A DNA stretch of 64,000 nt, taken from assembly GCA_905221605.1 (NCBI GenBank), contig CAJNDS010002120.1, positions 282,501 through 346,500 of the forward strand. Direction: 5' to 3'. Within the stretch, counting starts at the first letter, position 1. Each line of letters starts with the position of its first letter. Source of the DNA: Symbiodinium natans (Eukaryota > Sar > Dinophyceae > Suessiales > Symbiodiniaceae). Below are positions 32,471 to 41,623 of this stretch, in pieces. Made by a program: the position numbers and the translations under genes. The notes beneath the pieces were generated by a model. It had not been told where the DNA came from, did no database searches, and saw only the letters and a program-made list of their open reading frames with translations.

Positions 32471-34710
32471 TTCGCATACGGGTACTGCTTGAGATAACGA
32501 GCCAACCGCTTCAGGTTGCCCCAGTCAGCGTCTGTCGGCATTACCATCTTTCTTGACAGTGTCTTGACCGCATGGCCTATGTCTGCACGATCTTGTGCCA
32601 AGTATGCTGCGCGCATCACCAAGGACCTATACTGCTTCACCATCTCTGGTGGAAGTGCAGCTGCCTTAGCTTCCAGCAATTGTTGATCCACAGACTTCTT
32701 AACATCCGCTGTCTCTACGCCCTTACCATTGTTCAGACCCAGCTCCTCGATGAGGAGTTCTGCATGCCGCGAGTCTGCTTCAATCACGGCGCAGGGTCTC
32801 CCACTGTGTTGCTCCAACCGTATCACCCGATTGAGGAAAGTGATCTGGTTGCTTCCTGCAACTCCGATTCCTACCTCTCCTGTGCGCTTCAGCTCGTAGG
32901 CTTCTCGGAGTGTCTTGTCTAGTGCTTCCTGCGCTGCTTCGTCACCCAAGCACAGAAAGTCGTCTCCGTGTACTAAGACACGGGCATCCAGCACTGGGTG
33001 ATAGAAGACTGCACCATTGCTTCTTCCTCTCTTCCATCCTGCTTGAATCAGAGTTTGAGTGTAGTGGTCCTGCCATATCGCTGGCGCGTCTTGCGTTCCG
33101 TACATTGACTTCAATAGCAGTCCACACTCTCCTTCTCCTGCTCCCTCTTCCTCTGGGAGCTTCACATAAATGTTTCTCTTTGGAGTCCCATAGAAATGGG
33201 CTCTTGAGATGTCCCAGCTCCCAAGTCGTAACGGCCTCCCGTGCTTCGAGCGTTGTTTGCTCATAAGCATGGACGTAAGAATGCGCACCGCTTCTAGCGG
33301 GGGCATAGCCGAAAACAACATCGCTGGGTCTAGCTGGTCCTCGGGGCCCTTCCTGGCCTTGATGTCTTTCACGACCAGTCTGGACCTCAAGTTGGGGTTC
33401 GTGTGATCCCCTTTGTTCGTGTCTACCCACTTCAGTGGGATTGGTTGCTTGCCTGTTTCTTGAATGCACTGGTCCAGAGGTACCCTCTTCCACACACCTT
33501 GCTTGTGGATGTACTCCATCTCCAGCTGTCTAGCTTTGAGGACTCCTTCGGAGTCCAGGTACCCTCCATTCACGTCGTCCCAGTATTGGTACCAGTTGCC
33601 AGCAGGCATGCTGGGCTCCTCGGGTACTGGTCCTGCCGCATACGCATCTACGGCGCTTAGGCTTCCATCTTCAACCATTTGTTCTTTCAAGCCTTTAAGT
33701 ACAGCATTTACCAGCTTTGGCGGGTAAACCGCAGCACCTCGGGCGATTCCACCTATAAGGCGGACATGCCTATGCCACAGTCCTCCCTGCTTGTTGCTGC
33801 ACTCTCCCTGAAGGATTTCGGCCAACACTGGACTGTTTGTCATCCAGCCGGTTTCCTTTCTCACATATCCTTTGTTTCCTGCCACGTCGTTGGCCTTCAT
33901 CTCCCATTTACACATGGGGCCTTTTACCACGTAAACTCTTTCATCCTCTGCGAGGGCTTTGACTTCCTCGTCGTACCATGAGTCCGCGCTCCACGGATGC
34001 TCGTGTAGGAAGTACCTTCCCTTTTCCATCTGCTTTCGGTACATCTTAATGCTCAAGTGCAGGTGTTGCTCTCCCTGCTCTCTTCTTTTCTTTCTCACCT
34101 CTGGTGACACCCGCTTCTGGTTGAGTGCTTGAAGCCTCGAGAAGGCTTCGCACGGCGGGCCTCCGGTCAACAGCCGGGGTTCTTCTGCATCAATCAGCTC
34201 CTCTAGTTCTTTCCTGTCTTCTTCTCTAGACAGGTCCCAATGCTCTTCACTGTTGGGCTTGGTCTCACACAAGTCTACCGCATATCCAGGCAAAAGGCCC
34301 AGTCGCGGCGCGTGTTCCGTAAACCGTTTTGGGCTGTAGATTTCCATCACATCCACGGCTCCCATGGCTGTGCACAAGGATGCGATATCCATCACCTCCT
34401 GTTCGGTGACGTCTACTTGCTCTGCCCTATACTTGTTCCGAACCATGCCTTGCACTAACAGTGCAGTTTCTCGTTTGAGAGAACTCAGCGCTTGCATGCT
34501 TTGCGGCGGCTGTTCTTCAGCCTGCTGCTGTACCACTGGCTGCGACACCAGTTCTTCTACATCTCCTGAGCTTGTTGCTCTAGGGTCTAAGCTTTCAGGC
34601 GGCTCCTCGGCCGTTCTTTTGATTCCACTTGCCGCGCTCGGTTCACTTTGCGCGGGCGGTGGTTCGTCAAGGTCGTAGTAGGCTCTTCGAGCCCTTTCAT
34701 CTGCTGACAT
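32422..34710 (-). CDS. Copia cytosine-methyltransferase-like domain plus reverse transcriptase
   Basis: 762 residues. Residues about 110-330 form a domain not found in classical copia Pol: DVMEIYSPKRFTEHAPRLG resembles the SAM-binding motif I region of C5 methyltransferases, and LLTGGPPCEAFSRL (Cys codon 34150-34152) resembles motif IV with its catalytic Cys. The usual ENV motif appears replaced by HEHPWSADSW. From about residue 390 a copia RT follows: WKRVPLDQC, KWVDTNKGD, SWDISRAHFYGTP (first catalytic Asp), LLKSMYGTQDAPAIWQ, and VLVHGDDFLCLG (the family YVDD replaced by VHGDD). The frame breaks near 32440, where RNase H continues at -1. The methyltransferase assignment is by motif only. 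Confidence 0.88.
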   Translation of the reverse strand: MSADERARRAYYDLDEPPPAQSEPSAASGIKRTAEEPPESLDPRATSSGDVEELVSQPVVQQQAEEQPPQSMQALSSLKRETALLVQGMVRNKYRAEQVDVTEQEVMDIASLCTAMGAVDVMEIYSPKRFTEHAPRLGLLPGYAVDLCETKPNSEEHWDLSREEDRKELEELIDAEEPRLLTGGPPCEAFSRLQALNQKRVSPEVRKKRREQGEQHLHLSIKMYRKQMEKGRYFLHEHPWSADSWYDEEVKALAEDERVYVVKGPMCKWEMKANDVAGNKGYVRKETGWMTNSPVLAEILQGECSNKQGGLWHRHVRLIGGIARGAAVYPPKLVNAVLKGLKEQMVEDGSLSAVDAYAAGPVPEEPSMPAGNWYQYWDDVNGGYLDSEGVLKARQLEMEYIHKQGVWKRVPLDQCIQETGKQPIPLKWVDTNKGDHTNPNLRSRLVVKDIKARKGPEDQLDPAMLFSAMPPLEAVRILTSMLMSKQRSKHGRPLRLGSWDISRAHFYGTPKRNIYVKLPEEEGAGEGECGLLLKSMYGTQDAPAIWQDHYTQTLIQAGWKRGRSNGAVFYHPVLDARVLVHGDDFLCLGDEAAQEALDKTLREAYELKRTGEVGIGVAGSNQITFLNRVIRLEQHSGRPCAVIEADSRHAELLIEELGLNNGKGVETADVKKSVDQQLLEAKAAALPPEMVKQYRSLVMRAAYLAQDRADIGHAVKTLSRKMVMPTDADWGNLKRLARYLKQYPYAKWFMNNSENQPSSVSK

Positions 34711-34782
34711 CGGCTTCGCCGTCTCTTTTTCTAACTCTCTTAATCTACTCTCACCTTCCTCCCTTCTGCGGCGTCTGCTTTC

Positions 34783-36219
34783 CTACCGGCAGAGTCCCGG
34801 GTGACCCCGGGCTACTCGTGCCCCTCTTTTTCTTTCTTCTTCTGCCTCAGGCACGCCTGAAGCCTCCGGTTCACCTACCGCATCAGCTACTCGGAGCTCT
34901 TCTTCCCTCTCTGGGGGCTCTGGCCTTCGTCTCTGGCGCAACTCGTGTGCCTCAATTCTGGCCTTTCCCCTCTCGTCTTGAGCTAGAAGCTCCATCATTC
35001 TGGCTCTGCAGGCCTCTGTGTGGTTGACCTGCGTCGACTCTCCCAGGAGTACGCATGTACACCCGGGGCAGCCTGGGGTTGGTCCCAGGCGCTCTACATC
35101 CGCTTTCAGAATGTACAGTCTCCTTTGGACTGGCGGCGCCAACACTGGTGCCGGGCCCTGCACTGGAAGCGGGCCTTCTCCGTTGAGCCTGTGGCTCCTA
35201 CCAGCTCTGTGGGCTACATCCCAAGGATAGCCTCTGAGGCTTGTCCATCCCTGAGCGTCCCATCTCTGCTCAGGCGGTAAACGTCTCACTCCTTGCGCCC
35301 TCTTCACACCATTGGGTGTGATGACCAGCAACGCTCCGGTCCCGCCATGGTGTCCTATGTACCTGCCCTCCAACATCTTCATGTGGAGATCATTCTTGTT
35401 GGATTCCGCGGCGACCGCTTCACGGTAGAAAAGCCTTTCACCCAGCTCTAAGGCTGGCCGTCTCCAGGCCTTCCCTGACCGGCGCTGCTCGGGCGTCCTG
35501 CCGTCTTCTCCCTTCCTATACCTCGTGAGCAAGTCTGCTCCGTGTCTCGGCAGCCATGCAAGGACTGGGTCCTCGTCACTTAGCGTGATCCCGAGCTTCT
35601 CCTCCAGAGAGCTCTTCATGACCCGTACTTGCCTTTTCACTTCTCTCACAGCTACCTCTGCCAGGCCGTTGGCCTGGTGGTCTCCCTCGGGAGTCTCTTG
35701 GGATATTGCTTCAATCCCCTTCAGGCCATCTATGGCCTTCGCCTTCATAGCCTTTATGGCTGGTTCTCCATCACTTTTCGCAATGAACTTCTTGTAACCA
35801 AGGTGCTTGACAAAGCCCTGCCAAAACTTGATGGCGTAGGGGTCTGTTCCCTTGGCTTCCACAAAAGTCGCAGCTATTGCTTGCGTCTTCGAATCTTTGA
35901 TGACCAGGATTGGTTTCACCTTGCCATCGTCTTGTCCCATAAAACAGTAGTCACACGCCACCGTTGGAAGTCCGTCGTTCTGACGCTCACGTTGCTCCCG
36001 GCTGCGGTGCTGCTGGCCAATGCCTCTCGCAGCCACGCAGTGGCGACACCACTCTCTGTATTGGACATGTCCAAGCACCTCGTGCTCAGCTATCTCTGCG
36101 GCGGTCGGTTCTATCGGAGACCGAACTTGCTTAGGAGCCGCCACCTCTACTTCGCCTTCTTCTTCCCCTTCCGGGCTTTGCGCCGGAGCTTCTGGTCCGG
36201 CCACCTCACCGGCGCACAA
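34783..36219 (-). CDS. Copia integrase
   Basis: 478 residues. An HHCC-type zinc region (HEVLGHVQYREWCRHC, about residues 45-60) is followed by an RNase-H-fold integrase core with the expected acidic triad: Asp in VACDYCFMGQDD, Asp in IAKSDGEPAI, and Glu in HQANGLAEVAVREVK. After the core comes the Cys-rich tail seen in dinoflagellate copia elements (GPTPGCPGCTCV ... HTEACRARM). Integrase inserts the cDNA, which agrees with the 5-bp target duplication. The frame ends with CGG-TAG-GAA at 34783-34785. The codons after TAG stay open in the same frame and run directly into the next ORF. Confidence 0.92.
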   Translation of the reverse strand: MCAGEVAGPEAPAQSPEGEEEGEVEVAAPKQVRSPIEPTAAEIAEHEVLGHVQYREWCRHCVAARGIGQQHRSREQRERQNDGLPTVACDYCFMGQDDGKVKPILVIKDSKTQAIAATFVEAKGTDPYAIKFWQGFVKHLGYKKFIAKSDGEPAIKAMKAKAIDGLKGIEAISQETPEGDHQANGLAEVAVREVKRQVRVMKSSLEEKLGITLSDEDPVLAWLPRHGADLLTRYRKGEDGRTPEQRRSGKAWRRPALELGERLFYREAVAAESNKNDLHMKMLEGRYIGHHGGTGALLVITPNGVKRAQGVRRLPPEQRWDAQGWTSLRGYPWDVAHRAGRSHRLNGEGPLPVQGPAPVLAPPVQRRLYILKADVERLGPTPGCPGCTCVLLGESTQVNHTEACRARMMELLAQDERGKARIEAHELRQRRRPEPPEREEELRVADAVGEPEASGVPEAEEERKRGARVARGHPGLCR

Positions 36220-36251
36220 AGGGTGCCCGGCTTCTGGCGTCCCAGTGGGAC

Positions 36252-37109
36252 TTACGCTTTCAGCTGCCCGCTGAAACCCGACGTTGCGGCCTTGGCCGCC
36301 TCGACTGCGTTTGCTTCCAAGTAGAAGTTGTAGACACCTCCCTCCTGGTAGAGGGGTATCGTACCCTTCTTTTCCTCGGCGCTCGCATGTTTTACCAGCT
36401 TTTCTATCTTTCGGCCTAACGGGCTTGCGCGGGGTATGAGGTGCCCTTCATCCTCTTGGATCACACCCACATACCCTTGTTTCGCACACTTGTAGGCTGA
36501 CACCAGCGGTTTGTGCACCGGGGCCAGGGACCCAGTGATCCCCTTCATCCGGCCATTCTCGTCTCTGCCGGAGATTTTGCATGCACCTTTGCTGGTGATC
36601 AGTTCTCCACTTGCGGTCTTGAAGGTCAGCTCTGGGCCTTCAGCAGGCGAACCCTTACTCTCCCAGTCCTGAGGGATTGCTGTCCGGGCCGCCCCTGTGT
36701 CGTAGTTAAACTTCATCCACCGCCCGCCTTGGGAGGCGGTTTCTACAGCGCAAAGTTCAACTGCACCCAGCTCATCTTCCTGAGCTGGTTCTTCTGCCTC
36801 TCCCTCTTCTAGGGATCCAGCGTGCTTTCCTTTGCCTTTGCCTTTGCCCTTGTCCTTGGGCTTGCCCTTGTTCTTTGAGTCCGTGTTTCCCAACTTGAGC
36901 TTTGACCAACAGTCGGCGGCTTTATGGCCAGGCTTGCCACAGTTGTGACAGTTGCCTTGGAACTTCTGTACAGAGCCATTCTTGGCTTGAGCCTTTCCGT
37001 TTGAGCCATCTTTGCCACCCTTACCTTTACCTTTACCTTTAGGGTCTTTACCTTTCCCCTTCCCCTTCATGAGGGAGCTTATGGCTTGGGTTAAGGCATC
37101 AACCTCCAT
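36252..37109 (-). CDS. Copia gag C-terminus with CCHC zinc knuckle, and aspartic protease
   Basis: 285 residues from MEVDALTQAISSLMKG. A very lysine/glycine-rich tract (repeated GKGKGKD, about residues 15-45) precedes a CCHC zinc knuckle, CHNCGKPGHKAADC (about 36908-36951), which binds nucleic acid. After a second lysine-rich stretch comes an aspartic protease: FNYDTGAARTAIP (about 36680-36720) with the catalytic D-T-G, and later VSAYKCAKQGYVGVIQEDEGHLIPR. The protease would cleave the polyprotein. The frame is +1 relative to the middle gag frame and closes at 36252, just before the integrase frame opens in a -1 relation. Confidence 0.85.
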   Translation of the reverse strand: MEVDALTQAISSLMKGKGKGKDPKGKGKGKGGKDGSNGKAQAKNGSVQKFQGNCHNCGKPGHKAADCWSKLKLGNTDSKNKGKPKDKGKGKGKGKHAGSLEEGEAEEPAQEDELGAVELCAVETASQGGRWMKFNYDTGAARTAIPQDWESKGSPAEGPELTFKTASGELITSKGACKISGRDENGRMKGITGSLAPVHKPLVSAYKCAKQGYVGVIQEDEGHLIPRASPLGRKIEKLVKHASAEEKKGTIPLYQEGGVYNFYLEANAVEAAKAATSGFSGQLKA

Positions 37110-37440
37110 TGGCTGGGATTTTCCCCGGTTGTTCTACCGTCCCTTTCGTCTTAACCTCAACCAACTGCTGTATCTCCCCCTTCATATCTTCGTAGGTGTT
37201 TAACCTAGCCTTGTTGAGGATAAGATGCTGCTCTAAGTCTGTAGGAACTAGCAACTCTAGGGCTGTACTCTTCAAGTCGTCACTCAACTTTTCTCTCACG
37301 CCTGCATCATTCTTTCGGGCTTCGTATCTTCTTATCAGGTCGTCTAGTTGGTCTATAGCTTGTCTAACATGCTCCCAACCCTTGACTCTCACTGGTGACA
37401 GAATGGCCCTCAAGAGGTTCCTCTTCAGGCGTAAGGACAA
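37099..37440 (-). CDS. Copia gag, middle part (capsid-like)
   Basis: An open frame of about 113 residues. The convincing part begins near KGWEHVRQAIDQLDDLIRRYE and runs through LLVPTDLEQHLILNKARLNTYEDMKGEI. This resembles the helical gag domain of copia elements, where a conserved L-x-P-x-x-L-x-x-H-L-x-x-N segment precedes a Tyr-Glu pair. The frame is +1 relative to the N-terminal gag frame and ends at a TGA overlapping the next frame's ATG (37109). It probably forms part of one gag protein in the intact parent element. Confidence 0.7.
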   Translation of the reverse strand: MSLRLKRNLLRAILSPVRVKGWEHVRQAIDQLDDLIRRYEARKNDAGVREKLSDDLKSTALELLVPTDLEQHLILNKARLNTYEDMKGEIQQLVEVKTKGTVEQPGKIPANGG

Positions 37441-37819
37441 TGCTTGGCGTCTTCGGCTGCTCCAACCCCTGATCCTTGAACGCTTCTTCCGGTGTTCCCG
37501 GAGAGGTCCCCTCTATAGTTCTACCCTCCGGGGGTGTTTGAGGGGGTTTCACGTAGTTCACGTCGAAGGCCTCAGGCGGTGTGCCTGGCACGCACTGCCG
37601 CTTCCACGGCGGCGGACCCTCAGGTTCAGCTGGTGTCTGGTCCAGCCTACGCGAACCTGGTAGCCCCTTGTCAGCAGCCCACACTTTGCGGCCCTTGCGC
37701 CGTTCCAGCGCCTCAGCGCTCCTGACGCCCTTCTTCCGGGGCTTTGTACTCCTGCCCTTTCCTCCTTTCCCAGTGACTTTCCTTGTGTGCCCCTTTTCGC
37801 TATGGCTCCACGCTACCAT
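37364..37819 (-). CDS. Copia gag, N-terminal part
   Basis: 151 residues beginning MVAWSHSEKGHTRK. The ATG sits across the junction of the 5' LTR and the internal region, with its A the last LTR base. The protein is basic then Pro/Glu-rich (EALERRKGRKVW, PEGPPPWKRQCVPG, PPEGRTIEG). No fold is recognisable here. It ends at a TAG near 37364, after the next gag frame has opened, so a +1 shift near 37400 would be needed to continue. Its position, strand and open frame make it the likely N-terminal gag region, but a start further inside cannot be excluded. Confidence 0.6.
   Translation of the reverse strand: MVAWSHSEKGHTRKVTGKGGKGRSTKPRKKGVRSAEALERRKGRKVWAADKGLPGSRRLDQTPAEPEGPPPWKRQCVPGTPPEAFDVNYVKPPQTPPEGRTIEGTSPGTPEEAFKDQGLEQPKTPSIVLTPEEEPLEGHSVTSESQGLGAC
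37804..37818 (-). promoter_or_regulatory. Putative primer-binding site of the copia element
   Basis: TGGTAGCGTGGAGCC begins directly after the 5' LTR. A TGG start (pairing with a tRNA CCA end) and this position fit a primer-binding site. The first five bases agree with the common copia initiator-tRNA site, but the rest differ, so the tRNA is not identified. The tract is also coding (gag codons 1-6). Confidence 0.45.
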
Positions 37820-37930
37820 GAAAATCTCTTTTCTACGCTCAACTGGGAATCTTGAGAGTTAGATGCATCGGCATATATACACTGTACACTATACAACTGC
37901 ATGACCTAGATTAGGCGGTACAATTTTGCA
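37819..37930 (-). repeat. 5' LTR of the copia element
   Basis: 112 bp, TG...CA, identical to 31707-31818. It contains a TATATA tract near its middle that could serve in promoter function. Its last base (A) together with the next TG of the internal region forms the first ATG of gag. Confidence 0.93.
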
Positions 37931-37935
37931 CCAGT
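37931..37935. other. Target-site duplication, right copy (CCAGT)
   Basis: Matches 31702-31706 exactly and lies immediately outside the 5' LTR. Confidence 0.85.
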
Positions 37936-38350
37936 CCAGCTGAGCCCAAATCAAGCCCATGCTGCAAGGCCCATGCAAGGCAACATACCCCCAAAAGTTA
38001 CAAGGATGCGCACAAGGCCTCCGATCGATTCGTTGGTGGCGGAACAAGCCCAACGACAGGCCGAGCTCCTCTCACTCTGGAAGTCTAAGTCTGTAGGCAT
38101 GGGAAGAAACAATAACACTGGCAGCACCGGCTCAGGCTAAGAAGCGGCTAAGAACACGGCGAAGGTCGGCTCAACCCTCCACCTCGGGAATCTGTATCAA
38201 AGATGAGCTTCCGAAAGGTCTACGATATGGGGGATGGCCCAGCTTCTGGCTTTTTTGACTTTGCGTGCGTTGGTGTGTCTGTGTATCTAGCGCATCCCTC
38301 TGCTGCATTTGGGCATATTTGGGCCCAACCAACCTTTACATTTTGCCTCC

Positions 38351-38674
38351 CTACATAGACACATCGGAAGGAAGCTGGCTCGTCGTTCCGAAATTGTGAA
38401 ACATGTGATGCACTTCTGCGCGACATTGTTCAGGAACACATTCTGATGCTGTTCCACAACGTTTCCTCCACAACGTGCTCTCCACAAGCGCTTTGTTCAA
38501 CCGCTCTTTGTTCCATCTAGAAAGCATGGCTTTGTAGCCGATGTGCACAAACTTGCTTTCATCCACCCAAACCATGTGTGGAAGGTGGGCACATAGGCTG
38601 GTAGCCTTGAAAGGTGGTGGAATGCCACCCCCGATTGCTTGCGAATTTTCGTTGGCCCGCCTTTTATGCGGCAC
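38351..38674 (-). other. Possible transposase-like fragment
   Basis: The open frame contains HMVWVDESKFVHIGYKAMLS followed by WNKERLNKALVESTLWRKRC. 'V-W-V-D-E-S-K-F' is reminiscent of the second catalytic Asp region of Tc1/mariner-type DDE transposases. No DNA-binding domain, other catalytic residues or terminal repeats were found, so this is only a suggestion. Confidence 0.2.
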
Positions 38675-38885
38675 ATATCAGAACTCTGCCGCTACAACCC
38701 TCAGCTGGTCAAAAGGGCACAACTGGTGATCTGCTCAGGCGATGGCGAATAGGAACTTGTGACGGTTTCCTCCACAGCACGCAAGTCCTGCATCTGGCTG
38801 CAAGATGCTGCAAACCAACCGGCAACTTGACGAAAGCGTGCAAGTCGCCACATCACACCCATCAAGGTGAGATCTTGGTATTCAC

Positions 38886-38953
38886 ACGCTCACACACACA
38901 GACCCACCCACCCACCCACCCACCCACCCACCCACCCACGCACCCACACACAC

Positions 38954-38993
<40 letters not shown>

Positions 38994-39020
38994 ACACACA
39001 TAAACACACACAGAGGGAGT
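38886..39020. repeat. CCCA and CA microsatellites
   Basis: (ACCC)n at 38903-38942, then (CA)n to about 39016. Confidence 0.93.
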
Positions 39021-39141
39021 TTAAGGTGAACTCCGTTCTTGTCGTGATGTGGAGACGAATCATAACCTAAGCCTGAGTCCTGACAAGGTACAGACAGCCA
39101 CAACCGGCCTGCGCGAACGACATGTCAAAATGCGCATCGAC

Positions 39142-39252
39142 ACATGTTACGACAATAGGGGACCCCCAATATAGAGCCCCAAATAGCAGCATTCCCTTGT
39201 TGTAGGGACTTCAATAAGGATCAATAAGGTACCCCTAACTTCGGAAACTCTC
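39142..39252. mobile_element. MITE-like element, family A, diverged
   Basis: Left ACATGTTACGACAATAGGGG, right TACCCCTAACTTCGGAAACT. Another copy lies about 240 bp to the right. Confidence 0.5.
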
Positions 39253-39489
39253 TCTCTCTCACGCTCAGAAGTGCGCAAACGCTCACTAGTTGCCCAAAAC
39301 CTGGTTTTCACAATGAAAAAGCTCGACGCTAGCAGATTCCGCATACTAGCTTTGCTGACTGGCACCTGTCACGATGCAGGTACGTTTGTGCGACGGCAGT
39401 GCTTGGTCTTCGTTGGCCGATGCCAAGCAAGGGGGGTCTCTGCCCCTTGCTTCGATGCTTCCAAGACCCTTAGCGTAGAATCAATGTTG

Positions 39490-39595
39490 ATATGGGTATT
39501 TCCCAAAACACTTGTATGCCCCAAACAGAATACATTCCCCTTAAAGGGATCCCAAAAAGGGTACCCCTATTTGCGGAAACCCCCACACACACACA
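39490..39595. mobile_element. MITE-like element, family A
   Basis: About 105 bp. Left TATGGGTATTTCCCAAA, right GGTACCCCTATTTGCGGAAA then CCCCCA. Confidence 0.55.
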
Positions 39596-40316
39596 GAGCA
39601 ACACCCACGCACGAATTCTTCAGATGAACACAAAAACATCATTGTAGCGGAAACAAGCTAGAAGAATGCGTAAACCAGCAACGCGCAGATCTTTTCAGCA
39701 GTGCTTTGTTTGCGGAGCCGCTTCTAGTTAGATAAACGACGTAATGCTAGACGAAGCGATTGTTTTGTGAATCGAGACTCGTCTCGAACGCACCAGCGTG
39801 TATGGGTGGACCTTGATTTGACAATGTCACATTTAGTGCGGAAAATATCCTCCAGCCATGTGATATATCTTGCCAAAGGCTCATCCTCCGAGACGGCGAT
39901 GTCATTTTCAATGATTTGTTCAACACGTCAACAGCTGGTTGAGTTGATGAAAGAACTGCAAAGCTATGTTTCGACCGAAGCATCTTGGCCAGGGAAACCG
40001 CAGAACAGCAAACCCTCATTGGCTGTTGGGAGCACAACTCCGACTTGCATGCCGAGGATAGCCCAGAGTTGCAACAGAACTTCTGCTTGTCACAGAACTG
40101 CATGTCACTCAGAGACTTCACGAACCACGAACATCAAGCCTGCAGAAGGGCCATGTAACTCATGATGTGGAGCCGCCACGTAGCCGTCCGGAAGAGCATC
40201 GGATTCGTACCTAAAGCAAAGCTGCAAGCAGATCCAGAGGAGAGGAGAGCACAATATTGACAGTTGATCAACCTTCAATGGAGCCCTGCACCTCCATTTC
40301 TCTGCAGGAAAAATGC

Positions 40317-40349
40317 CAACCCTAAACCCTTAACCCTAAACCCTAAACA
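40317..40349. repeat. Telomere-like array, CCCTAAA strand
   Basis: About four units. Confidence 0.9.
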
Positions 40350-40467
40350 TATCACAGCCTGGGCACTGTACATGAGGCTGCGGAAGGGGTCGCGGTGCGC
40401 TGCCGTGGAGGTGCAAAGTACTGAGGAGCCATCTGAACCTTTGCCACACCCCAACATCTGGCCACAG

Positions 40468-40508
40468 GGGTTGGGGTTCAGGGTTTAGGGTTTAGGGTTT
40501 AGGGTTTG
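40468..40508. repeat. Telomere-like array, TTTAGGG strand
   Basis: About five units; faces the array at 40317-40349. Confidence 0.9.
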
Positions 40509-41623
40509 GAGAGATTGAGGCTCAGGGCTCGATTGCTTTCATGTGTTGTTGCTTCCTTGCCCTTGCCGGCGGTTGGTACGACATCCTGGGTTTCCTGAAT
40601 ACATGACCCGACACTTATCTCAAAACCGAGGCTCCTCGAAACTCATGGGACATCATCGGCCGTGATATCTTCGCATTATCCAACCGGAATCCTGAGATTC
40701 GCTTCACTTTGTTGGGCAGCGTTTACGTTGTCCCCCCCCCATTTCCTCGAGATTTTGATCGGGAAGGCTTTGCGGAATCTGAGCCAAGTAAGGCTTGGCC
40801 AATGTGAGTTTTTAGGTGTCGGGCCCCGGGAGAGAAAAAAACAGAAAACTGAAAACATGCGATTTCCCAAAGGAATCCCATGAATGTTTGTCTATAGACA
40901 CGAGATCTTGCACGTCAGAATTTCTTCACATGTCTGTGAGAAAATCGCAATGTCTCCATGCGCGTTTAGTTGGCATGTCAAATTTACATTATCCTTCCAA
41001 CAAGAACCCAATATGTTGACAATATCCTCCTGGTCTAGATTTAGAAGGAAATACAGACTTCCTTCTATTTTCGCTCAACTCCTTTAGTCAACTCGTTTAG
41101 TTGTCCAAATGGCCTTCCTATGAGCCAATCCAAAACTTCTTCGCATTTCTAAGAGGATGTCATTATATTCTCCGACATTAGACATCCTTTTTGCCGGCGT
41201 GGACCAGAGACCATGTGAGCCCGGACGCCCAACAGCAATGTCCCTTTCGAGGACCGTATGCGCGGCCTGCTGGGCTTCACATTTCAAGCTGCCAACACCC
41301 CCCCCCCCCACCCCCACAAACAAAAAAGAGAAAGAGAGAGAGACAGAGAGAGAGAGAGAGAGGGAGAAAATGCCAATACAAAAACGCGTCCAACAGCTAA
41401 GAAGCAGAAAGCCAGAGAAGTCAAGGCTACGTCAAGGAAACGTAATAGACAAAACACCTAGGATTCCACAAAGTAGTGGAGCTGCGGGCTCATTGCAATG
41501 CACCAAGGGCCCTGCACCACCAAACGCGAGCCGCCAGCTCATCCGTGGGAGAAGCGTCACCGCCTCGGGACCTGAGTTGACTTATGGAGCAAGATGACAG
41601 TTGGCATATGGAAAACAAGAGCC

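Larger units (their letters stand above)
31702..37935 (-). mobile_element. Complete Ty1/copia LTR retrotransposon with identical LTRs and 5-bp target duplication
   Basis: The element reads right to left. It has 112-bp LTRs (31707-31818 and 37819-37930) that are identical over their full length, begin TG and end CA, and are bounded by CCAGT on both outer sides. The internal order is gag, zinc knuckle, aspartic protease, integrase, methyltransferase-like domain, reverse transcriptase, RNase H. Integrase before RT is the copia order. Identical LTRs imply a recent insertion (or gene conversion). Even so, the coding region is split by frame changes near 37400, 37105, 36230 and 32440 and by one in-frame TAG at 34783-34785. 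Confidence 0.93.
37936..41623. other. Mostly anonymous sequence
   Basis: Contains the possible transposase fragment, microsatellites, two palindromic elements and two small telomere-like arrays. A GA-rich run is at 41327-41366. Confidence 0.45.

Noticed and set aside
34783-34785. Reassigned TAG codon in the nuclear code
   Set aside because: Other frames here (for example gag, near 37364) also end in TAG, and dinoflagellate nuclei are known to use the standard code. Readthrough or mutation is more likely.
32572-36324. Plus-strand open frames antisense to the copia element
   Set aside because: Shadows of the minus-strand gag-pol frames; no domains.
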